Assembly: GCA_024278215.1 (NCBI GenBank)
Contig: JAJRTR010000077.1
Span: forward strand, 1-31,958
DNA from: a bacterium
GTDB taxonomy: Bacteria > UBP15 > UBA6099 > JAJRTR01
Length of the DNA: 31,958 bases
Direction: 5' to 3'
Position numbers and translations under genes: made by a program. This document shows, piece by piece, positions 1 through 6,928 of the stretch; within the stretch, counting starts at the first letter, position 1, and each line of letters opens with the position of its first letter. The notes under the pieces were generated by a model. The model had not been told where the DNA came from, searched no databases, and saw nothing but the letters and a program-made list of their open reading frames with translations.

Positions 1-948
1 AAAACCGGTGACGTAATGACGGGCGACCTCGAAGTGGATTCCGACATAATTGCATCGGGCAATATCACAGCGGCGACGGGAACGATTACAGCGGCGAGTT
101 TCTCCGGCGACGGCAGCGCACTCACGGGTATCAGTTCGACAGACAATACGAAAGTGCTGAAAACCGGTGACGTAATGACGGGCGATCTGAATGTCGGCGC
201 GAATGTGCTTGTAGCAGGTGACATAACGGCGGCGACGGGAACGATGACAGCGGCGAGTTTCTCCGGCGACGGTTCAGCTTTAACAGGGATAGTTGTATCA
301 GGTTCTGTTGCGAAAACCGGCGACGCGATGACAGGCGATCTGAATGTCGGCGCGAATGTGCTTGTAGCAGGTGACATAACGGCGGCGACGGGAACGATTT
401 CGGCGGCGAGTTTCTCCGGCGACGGCAGCGCGCTCACGGGGATCAGTTCGACAGACAATACGAAAGTACTGAAAACCGGTGACGTAATGACGGGCGACCT
501 CGAAGTGAATTCCGACATAATTGCATCGGGCAATATCACGGCGGCGACGGGAACGATCTCGGCGAATGCTTTCTCCGGCGACGGCAGCGCACTCACGGGC
601 ATCAGTTCGACAGACAATACGAAAGTACTGAAAACCGGCGATGTAATGACGGGCGACCTCGAAGTGAATTCCGACATAATTGCATCAGGCAATATTACAG
701 CGGCGACAGGAACGATTACGGCGAATGCTTTCTCCGGCGACGGCAGCGCACTCACGGGCATCAGTTCGACAGACAATACGAAAGTGCTGAAAACCGGAGA
801 CGTAATGACGGGCGACCTCGAAGTGAATTCCGACATAATTGCATCGGGCAATATCACGGCGGCGACAGGAACGATTACGGCGTCGAGTTTCTCCGGCGAC
901 GGCAGCGCGTTAACAGGGATAACCGCAACAGACAACACAAAGGTGGCG
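1..948 (+). repeat. Six in-frame tandem repeats of 153-159 bp inside the fibre gene
   Basis: Units begin at 1, 160, 313, 472, 631 and 790; five are 159 bp and the second is 153 bp. A degenerate continuation starts at 949. Units 4 to 6 are almost identical at the DNA level. Two module types are interleaved: units 1, 4, 5 and 6 carry an SDIIASGNITAATG segment, while units 2 and 3 carry GANVLVAGDITAATG. The array continues beyond the left edge. Confidence 0.95.
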
Positions 949-1881
949 ATAGCAGGCGACACAATGACAGGGTCGCTGACGATAGGCTCACAGGGGCCGC
1001 AGACAGGTTATGACGTGACCTTTTACGGAACATTGGACAGCGGCAAAAGCATGATGTTCTGGGATGCCTCCAGAGACGCGTTCAGAGCAGGCTTTGACAG
1101 CACCACTGTATGGGACGACGCGGATGTAGGCAACTATTCATTCGCCACGGGGCACACAACAAAAGCGAACGGGGCGGAATCCTTTGCCACAGGCTACCTT
1201 ACGACTGCAAGCGGCATTGCGTCCGCCGCTTTCGGGAGAGAAACGAATGTCGCATCGGCCTTCACGTTCGCTGCGGGAAGAAGTGTGACAATTCAGGCTT
1301 CCAGCGATCATTCCGCAGGTTTCGGTTATAATAATGATATTAGTGGATTGTCCTCATTTGTTGCAGGAGAGTACAGCAACATAAATGGTGATTATTCAAT
1401 AGCGCTCGGCAGATATATAACTGCAAACAACACCGGCACTTTCGTCATAGGAAGAGGAATCGACGCTTTTAACAAGCTGGCAAACCCGGTAACAAATTCA
1501 TTGATGATAGGATTCAACAGCGATGAAGCCACCCTGTATGTAGGTCCGGCAAGCGGCGCGGTCGGCTCGTACGGGAATGTGGGGATCGGCACGAGCAGCC
1601 CGTCTTCCAGGCTCGAAGTCAATGGTAGTTTCGAACTGTCGGACCCGGAAGTCGCAGGCCAGAGCACTATAGCAAGCGGCAGCGCATGCAAGACCGTTTC
1701 GAGCTCGATAATAACAGCTTCCAGCGCTGTTATCGTCACCCCGTACACGACCTCGACGACGAGCGCGGAAGCGACATTGAAAGTGAAAACGATAACGGCG
1801 AGCGCAAGCTTTGAGGTCTGCACAGTGGACGAAAGTGTTGTATCCACAAACATAGGTTTCTCTTATGTAGTTATAAATTAG
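1..1881 (+). CDS. Tail-fibre/adhesin-like repetitive surface protein, 5'-truncated by window edge
   Basis: The frame is open from base 1, so the start lies outside the window; an apparent ATG at 16 is inside a repeat. The visible part has three zones. Bases 1-948 hold six tandem units of 51-53 codons, each with a TGD-MTGDL motif and an FSGDGSALTGI motif. Bases about 1125-1460 encode a left-handed beta-roll of the YadA head type (SFATG, SFATGY, SIALG steps). The C-terminal part contains NVGIGTSSPSSRLEV, a motif frequent in phage tail fibres and bacterial fibre-like proteins, followed by a Ser/Thr-rich end. These features suggest an elongated, probably trimeric, extracellular fibre. No outer-membrane anchor of the YadA type is visible at the C-terminus, so export and anchoring are unclear. 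The next gene probably formed an operon with it before the repeat element inserted. Function beyond fibre/adhesin is inference. Confidence 0.75.
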   Translation, partial: KTGDVMTGDLEVDSDIIASGNITAATGTITAASFSGDGSALTGISSTDNTKVLKTGDVMTGDLNVGANVLVAGDITAATGTMTAASFSGDGSALTGIVVSGSVAKTGDAMTGDLNVGANVLVAGDITAATGTISAASFSGDGSALTGISSTDNTKVLKTGDVMTGDLEVNSDIIASGNITAATGTISANAFSGDGSALTGISSTDNTKVLKTGDVMTGDLEVNSDIIASGNITAATGTITANAFSGDGSALTGISSTDNTKVLKTGDVMTGDLEVNSDIIASGNITAATGTITASSFSGDGSALTGITATDNTKVAIAGDTMTGSLTIGSQGPQTGYDVTFYGTLDSGKSMMFWDASRDAFRAGFDSTTVWDDADVGNYSFATGHTTKANGAESFATGYLTTASGIASAAFGRETNVASAFTFAAGRSVTIQASSDHSAGFGYNNDISGLSSFVAGEYSNINGDYSIALGRYITANNTGTFVIGRGIDAFNKLANPVTNSLMIGFNSDEATLYVGPASGAVGSYGNVGIGTSSPSSRLEVNGSFELSDPEVAGQSTIASGSACKTVSSSIITASSAVIVTPYTTSTTSAEATLKVKTITASASFEVCTVDESVVSTNIGFSYVVIN

Positions 1882-2058
1882 AGCCAATTGCAAAATTATG
1901 TTCGTAGCGAGGTCGAGCGAAATTGTTCAGAGCAAGGCGGAAGTGTAAAATCCTCGCAGGCGTACTTGTAGAGTACGTCGAGGACGATTTTGCGCCGACA
2001 ACGCAGCTATGGTCAATAGCAGCCGACCGCAGCAGAATCATAATTTTGCAATTGGCTC
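1881..2058. mobile_element. MITE-like 178-bp element, complete copy with 20-bp terminal inverted repeats
   Basis: The left end (1881-1900) GAGCCAATTGCAAAATTATG is the exact reverse complement of the right end (2039-2058). The element is flanked on both sides by ATTA (1877-1880 and 2059-2062), which looks like a 4-bp target-site duplication. It has no open frame of note, and an internal near-palindrome centres on GTACTTGTAGAGTAC (about 1953-1983). A second copy starts at 31807 and aligns over 152 bp without gaps and with six mismatches. This is what a non-autonomous miniature transposable element looks like. The transposase family that would mobilise it cannot be told from this window. Confidence 0.85.
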
Positions 2059-2077
2059 ATTAGTGGTGATACATCAA

Positions 2078-2914
2078 ATGGTTCGAGAGTTCATCAATAA
2101 TACAAAGGCGTTGTTTCACCCCGGCAAAGCAGTCCGCGCGGTAAGCCGCCTGGCCGGTGTCGCTTCGGTCACGGCAATTCTGGCCACACTTCTGTATTCA
2201 TTTTCGCAATGCGGTTCTGCGTGTGCCGGGACGATGAAAACCGGCGGTGTTTATACAATCGACGCGGATGTAGCCGGTGTAGCGGCAGGTGAATCCGCAG
2301 GCGGCGGCAGCTATTCTCTTGACTCGAGCGTGGCGCAGGCGGCCGGTTATGATTACTCGGCGGGCGGCAGTTATATCCTGAACGGGGGGTTCCTTTCAGT
2401 ACTTGACGATACGATACCTGTGGACATCCCGCAGGCGATCACGATAAACACAGGCTGGAATCTCGCGGGCATATCGAAAACAGGTGTCACTTTCGACCCC
2501 GCCGCGGTTTTTTCTTCAGGCACATACGAGATAGCAACATACGATGGTAAATACGAGTTCTACGCTTCCGGCACCCCGATAAATATGTCGATATGCGACA
2601 CCTACTGGATATATGCGGAAGCCGACCTTGGCGAGATCACGGATTCCGGCACGGAGATAACCGATAACTCGTACCAGATTTCGCTCGGCGCGGGCTGGGT
2701 ATCCTTTTCAATTCCGTTTAATGATACGCTGTTGTGGGATGATTCCGCAGCGGCGCTCGATTGCGGCGGTTCGGCAGCACTGCCGGCTGTCTACAGCTAC
2801 GACAACGATACCGGCTATTCGAAAATTTCACCGAACGCAGGAGCGAGTCTTATGCCCTGGACCGGTTACTGGCTGAAACTCGACCAGGCCTGCACACTGA
2901 CCCTCAGCAGATAA
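2078..2914 (+). CDS. Secreted protein with two GWN/YW-type beta modules
   Basis: The frame is open from 2009, but that ATG lies inside the inserted element; I choose ATG 2078, preceded by GGTGAT seven bases upstream, giving 278 residues. A basic N-terminus and a hydrophobic segment (about residues 27-42) look like a signal peptide. Next comes a Gly/Tyr-rich stretch with the recurring pattern GGxYxLxxxxA and GGSYILNGGF, common near the mature N-terminus of secreted proteins of unknown function. Two related modules follow, one beginning NTGWNLAGIS and ending DTYWIY, the other beginning GAGWVSFSIP and ending WTGYWLKL. No catalytic motif is seen. It probably accompanies the fibre gene just upstream: without the repeat element the two would be about 15 bp apart. 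Confidence 0.7.
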   Translation: MVREFINNTKALFHPGKAVRAVSRLAGVASVTAILATLLYSFSQCGSACAGTMKTGGVYTIDADVAGVAAGESAGGGSYSLDSSVAQAAGYDYSAGGSYILNGGFLSVLDDTIPVDIPQAITINTGWNLAGISKTGVTFDPAAVFSSGTYEIATYDGKYEFYASGTPINMSICDTYWIYAEADLGEITDSGTEITDNSYQISLGAGWVSFSIPFNDTLLWDDSAAALDCGGSAALPAVYSYDNDTGYSKISPNAGASLMPWTGYWLKLDQACTLTLSR

Positions 2915-2945
2915 TACACCTTATTTTTGTTGTGAGAAAACCGGG

Positions 2946-3752
2946 CTACTTATCCAATTCAAGGATGTCGAATTTTTTTTCAACGACGAATTCGCCGTCG
3001 CGATAGACATCCACGGACCATGTGCCGGGCACTCCGGCCGGAGGATTACCGGCAATGTCTATATAGGCATAAGTGACGCGAAGTTTTCTGTACCTGTTTT
3101 TGTTTGTCCAGTAATCGAACTCACGGTAAAGGTCACCGTCCGGAGCACGCCATTCATAATGTACTTTGTGATCGCCGTTGAGAGACCGCCACCGGAGCCA
3201 TATATAGGCCGACTTGTCGTCGACACTAAAGGTAGTCCTTTCGTCATAAGTCGAGTAATCCTTGTTGATGCCCGCACACATCGCCACCCTGTCGAGTTCT
3301 CCGTGCCGCGGAATCAGGAAGTATGCAACAGGAAGCAGTGAGCACACAATAACAGCCGCCAAGGGCAGTTTGACATACTTCCACAACGACTCGGTTCCAC
3401 CCAACGCGGAATCCATCATAGCGCGGTTTATATTGTACAGAAGCCATGCTGTTGCCGCAGATATTATCCCGCCGTAAAATGTCGACTCGAGCAGGAAATC
3501 CACCTGCCCGCCGGCTGTTTTCATCGGTAAGTAATAGAACGAACCGAACATGCCTGCCGCGATGACAAAATTCAGGCCGGGAATCAGATTCACACTTAAC
3601 TTGCTCTTTTTCGCCCATCTGTCAGGGTATCCGTTCAGCCCGAAATGAACCGGGATTCGAGCCGGGAGTTTGTCATAGATACCCGAGTTGTAGTTATTCA
3701 TAGACAGCGAAAATAGCAAAGGAATCAAGTATGGAAGGAATGCATATTGCAT
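2946..3752 (-). CDS. DUF1648 (SdpI-like N-terminal) membrane protein
   Basis: The protein has 268 residues. An N-terminal membrane segment is followed by YDKLPARIPVHFGLNGYPD and a K-rich stretch (residues about 26-50), the classic DUF1648 signature also found at the start of SdpI-type immunity proteins. Two or three further hydrophobic segments lie at about 57-75, 92-107 and 127-147. The C-terminal about 110 residues are soluble and beta-rich (for example GTWSVDVYRDGEFVVEKKFDI) and look like an extracytoplasmic domain, which plain SdpI proteins lack. It stands alone, convergent with the secreted-protein gene; their stop codons are about 30 bp apart. Its role is unknown. An immunity or stress function would be extrapolation from SdpI. 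Confidence 0.7.
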   Translation of the reverse strand: MQYAFLPYLIPLLFSLSMNNYNSGIYDKLPARIPVHFGLNGYPDRWAKKSKLSVNLIPGLNFVIAAGMFGSFYYLPMKTAGGQVDFLLESTFYGGIISAATAWLLYNINRAMMDSALGGTESLWKYVKLPLAAVIVCSLLPVAYFLIPRHGELDRVAMCAGINKDYSTYDERTTFSVDDKSAYIWLRWRSLNGDHKVHYEWRAPDGDLYREFDYWTNKNRYRKLRVTYAYIDIAGNPPAGVPGTWSVDVYRDGEFVVEKKFDILELDK

Positions 3753-4267
3753 GAATATATTTTACTTAAAAAAGCATATTGCAGCCATCGTATTGCAGAA
3801 ATACTATCCGGAGTTGATAAGCGTTATCTCATTTCATGAAACTTCAGCCCGGTACAAACCGGTTGCGGATTCGTGAAAACCTGATTCTTTCAACAACAAC
3901 TATTCGTTGGTTTTTCACAATCACTTGCCACCCGACTTTCTGTAGCGGTCAGGTGTACTTAAAACGGCATCATACTTAACCCGGATTTCTCACAAAGAAA
4001 TCCGGAAAACCGTGAGAACCTCCATTCTACTGCGTTGCGGCGGCGATTCGGGATTGGTCACATACCTGCATTTTGCGCAAGAGGCCGACTGGCCGGCGGC
4101 TCCCTCACCACTCACTTGCCACGCCTTGTATTATGCGCATTCTTCCGGTTTTCACCCGCATTTGTGAAATATGCGGTTAACCCGGAATTTGCCTGCCCAA
4201 CCCGCCTGTGATAAACTAATCAGAATCATTTAATATCTCGTGTCCTGATCGAAAGGGGTCCCCGCCT
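3753..4267. other. Hairpin-rich non-coding region upstream of the penicillin-acylase gene
   Basis: I find no convincing coding frame here. A perfect 10-bp inverted repeat with a 5-nt loop (CCGGATTTCT at 3981-3990, AGAAATCCGG at 3996-4005) has no T-tract on either side. The 11-mer TCACTTGCCAC occurs at 3921 and again at 4112. GAAAACCG (4005-4012) is the inverse of CGGTTTTC (4146-4153). A further hairpin around 4150-4180 resembles one at 6868-6900 downstream of the gene. The region looks like degenerate repetitive DNA. Confidence 0.6.
4189..4217 (+). promoter_or_regulatory. Weak sigma-70-type promoter candidate
   Basis: TTGCCT (4189-4194) and TAAACT (4212-4217) are separated by 17 bp. Each hexamer matches four of six consensus bases. 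A start near 4224 would leave a leader of about 44 nt before the GTG start at 4268. This is prediction only. Confidence 0.3.
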
Positions 4268-6802
4268 GTGCTTATTAAAATTCTTAAAGTTTTTCTTATT
4301 GCAATAGTGATAATAGCCGGATTGGGTTATGCCGCGCTTCAGTACTTCATGAATATGGGCATGCCCCAATATTCCGGCGAGATCAAAGTCGAAGGCAACG
4401 CGCTGAAGTCCGAGGTGCGTATCTACAGGGACGACTACGGTGTGCCACATATTGTCGGCAAGACGGATGCGGATGTTTATTTCGCGCTCGGCTATGTTCA
4501 TGCGCAGGAACGCCTGTTTCAAATGACATTGTTCCGCCTCTACTCGCAGGGCAGGTTGACGGAATTCGCGGGCGACCCGCCGACTGGTGGCGGGGCAGGC
4601 TTCTCGTCGATCCTCGCGCAGGACAAGTTCTATCGAGTGATCGGCCTGAAAGCGTACGGAGAAAAACAGGCGGAGGCTGTGTCTGCGGAGACAAGAGCAC
4701 TGGCCGACGCCTACACCGCCGGAGTGAACACATACATAAGCACGGCGGACAGGCTGCCGCCGGAGTTCGCGCTTGTGGGAAGGCCCGAGCCATGGAAATC
4801 CTCCGATTCGCTGATTCTCGGGCGGCTCATCGCCTGGAATCTTTCGAACAACTGGAAGATAGAGCTTGCGCGGCTTCTCGCAATAAAGGAACTGGGGCTC
4901 GCGCGCGGCTGGGAGCTGTTCCCGAGATACCCGGACCAGGGCCCGTATATAATCGACCCGGCAGTGAAGAGATATGATCCGCGGGGAAAAGTCATCGAGA
5001 AGACGCCGCTGCCCCTGCCGCCTGATTTCCTCTACGGTCCGCTCGCCACGGCGTTGCTGAACATAGACACAAACGCATACCGTGTTCTGCCGTGGCTGGC
5101 GCCGCCGTCGTCCTCGGCGGGTTTCGGCAGCAACAGCTGGGTTGTCGACGGCTCGCGCACAAAAAGCGGCGCGCCGATCCTGTGCAACGACCCGCATCTC
5201 GCACACTTTTTGCCTTCCATCTTTTTCGAAGCGCATCTCGTCAGCGAAGAAGGGCTCGACGTCATCGGCGTGACATTCCCCGGTATGCCGTTCGTCACAC
5301 TCGGCCACAACAGGAACATCGCCTGGGGCGCCACCACCACACGCGCCGACACACAGGACCTGTTTGTCGAGAAAGTTAATCCCGACAACCCCGATGAATA
5401 CATGCTCGACGGTGAATGGAAGCGGTTCGCGAAACGCGAGGAAGTGTTCAGGATAAAAAAGGCCGGAAGCGGGTATACTGAAGAGAAAATGACGGTTAGA
5501 GTGACAGCGCACGGGCCTGTGATAAACGATGTCGTCCCTGAGATCGGCGAAAAAGCGCCTCCGATTTCACTCAACTGGACAGGCCGCATAGTCGGCGACG
5601 ACGCGGCGGGTTTCTTCGCTATCGCACACGCGGCCAACACCACTGAAGCCAAGGCCGCATTCGCGAAAATCGGCACCCCTGTACAGAACTGGATATTCGC
5701 CGACACGGCGGGCAATATCGGCTACTTCGCCAACGGCTGGTTCCCGATACGGTCGCGCGGCGACGGCACTCTCCCCGTGCCCGGCTGGACCGGAGAATAC
5801 GAGTGGCAGGGCTTCGTGCCTGTCGACGAACTCCCGCAACTCGACAATCCCGCCAACGGGCTCATCATCACGGCGAACAACGCCGTCCTGCCTGAAAAGG
5901 ATTATCCTTATGTCGTTTCCAGCAACTATTCGATTTACAGGGCGACACGCATACACGAGATGGTGGAGCAGCAGACCGGCCTGACTGCCGACCTGATGAA
6001 GACATTCCAGCAGGACCGCTACGCGAAGCAGGCGGAACGAATCGCACCGCTTTTCGTGGCCGCTTTCAACAAAGTCGGCGACAAAGATAACGCACTTGCG
6101 GTGAAAGCCGCGAAGATTCTCGCCGACTGGGATTACAACACCGGCTCCGACAGCATCGCGCCGACGATTTTTTATAACACTTACCGCGAGATGCTACTGC
6201 TGAGCTTCAGCGACGAGATGCCGGAATACCTGATAAAACTGGCGTTGAAGGCGGGGGCGATGGACGCGCCCTGGGACAAAGCGTTCGAGGCGGGCAACTT
6301 CAGTTTCTTCGACAATAAAGACACCCCGGAAGTCGAAGGGCGCGACGAGGCATTCGCCCTCGCGCTCGAAAAAGCGGTCGCGAAGATTGCCGAAAAGCAC
6401 GGCGACGACACATCAGAATGGACGTGGGGTAAATATCATAAGCTGCTGTTTGTGCATCCGCTGGCGGCGGTGAAGCCCCTGGACAGGGTGTTCCCGAACA
6501 AAGTTATCGCATCCAGCGGCGGGCGCGGCACGGTTTTCGAATCATTTTTCCCGTGGACAAGCGACAACTTCACGGCGGGCATCGGCCCCTGCTTCAGGCA
6601 GGTAATCGACATGAGCGACATCGGGGGCGCGGAAATGATAATCGACACCGGCGAGTCCGGCCACCCACGCTCGAAACATTTGTTCGACCAGAACAAGATG
6701 TGGTACAACGGCGAATACATCCCCATGCGTTTCGACATCGGGGCGCTCGAAAAGAAAAACGCCGGGGTGCTGACACTCTCCCCCTCGGGCGCAGGCGGAT
6801 AG
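4268..6802 (+). CDS. Penicillin acylase family (S45) Ntn hydrolase, membrane-anchored
   Basis: The protein has 844 residues, normal for the family. The start is GTG, supported by AAAGGGG 8-9 bases upstream. One N-terminal hydrophobic segment (residues about 5-28) acts as a signal anchor and places the enzyme in the periplasm. The alpha-chain region carries DDYGVPHI (55-62) and GYVHAQERLFQM (75-86). The autoproteolysis site is GFGSNSW, making Ser288 the predicted N-terminal nucleophile of the beta chain. NDPHL (307-311), GHNRNIAWG (346-354) and the oxyanion segment TANNA (535-539) follow as in the family. Enzymes of this family cleave amide bonds of acylated small molecules such as beta-lactams and N-acyl-homoserine lactones; the natural substrate here cannot be read from sequence. 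The gene stands alone and converges on the efflux operon. Confidence 0.93.
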   Translation: MLIKILKVFLIAIVIIAGLGYAALQYFMNMGMPQYSGEIKVEGNALKSEVRIYRDDYGVPHIVGKTDADVYFALGYVHAQERLFQMTLFRLYSQGRLTEFAGDPPTGGGAGFSSILAQDKFYRVIGLKAYGEKQAEAVSAETRALADAYTAGVNTYISTADRLPPEFALVGRPEPWKSSDSLILGRLIAWNLSNNWKIELARLLAIKELGLARGWELFPRYPDQGPYIIDPAVKRYDPRGKVIEKTPLPLPPDFLYGPLATALLNIDTNAYRVLPWLAPPSSSAGFGSNSWVVDGSRTKSGAPILCNDPHLAHFLPSIFFEAHLVSEEGLDVIGVTFPGMPFVTLGHNRNIAWGATTTRADTQDLFVEKVNPDNPDEYMLDGEWKRFAKREEVFRIKKAGSGYTEEKMTVRVTAHGPVINDVVPEIGEKAPPISLNWTGRIVGDDAAGFFAIAHAANTTEAKAAFAKIGTPVQNWIFADTAGNIGYFANGWFPIRSRGDGTLPVPGWTGEYEWQGFVPVDELPQLDNPANGLIITANNAVLPEKDYPYVVSSNYSIYRATRIHEMVEQQTGLTADLMKTFQQDRYAKQAERIAPLFVAAFNKVGDKDNALAVKAAKILADWDYNTGSDSIAPTIFYNTYREMLLLSFSDEMPEYLIKLALKAGAMDAPWDKAFEAGNFSFFDNKDTPEVEGRDEAFALALEKAVAKIAEKHGDDTSEWTWGKYHKLLFVHPLAAVKPLDRVFPNKVIASSGGRGTVFESFFPWTSDNFTAGIGPCFRQVIDMSDIGGAEMIIDTGESGHPRSKHLFDQNKMWYNGEYIPMRFDIGALEKKNAGVLTLSPSGAGG

Positions 6803-6829
6803 TAGAACCTTTCAACATGTGCCGTGCTG

Positions 6830-6866
6830 AAAAAAAGCTTTTCCTATTACCCCTGGTAATCAGGAA
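6830..6866 (-). terminator. Terminator-like hairpin at the end of the efflux operon
   Basis: TTCCTATTACC and GGTAATCAGGAA form an 11-bp stem with one bulged base and a 3-nt loop (6841-6866). Read on the minus strand it is followed a few bases later by seven T (the A-run at 6830-6836). It lies about 60 bp beyond the stop of the CusA-like gene and between convergent genes. A second hairpin, TTTTACC-CGCGTT-GGTAAAA, sits at 6870-6889. Confidence 0.5.
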
Positions 6867-6928
6867 ACGTTTTACCCGCGTTGGTAAAATATCCGGGTTT
6901 ACAGCCGGGTTACGGTACACGACAGCTA

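Noticed and set aside
1-948. CRISPR array
   Set aside because: The repeats are 153-159 bp, contiguous without spacers and in frame within a protein gene.
2009-2077. Upstream ATG for the secreted two-module protein
   Set aside because: It lies within the inserted MITE-like element; the signal peptide and ribosome site fit ATG 2078.
4226-5512. Long minus-strand open frame (428 codons) opposite the penicillin-acylase gene
   Set aside because: Arg/Cys/His-rich, low-complexity translation with no motif; it is the antisense shadow of a well-supported gene with high-GC third positions.
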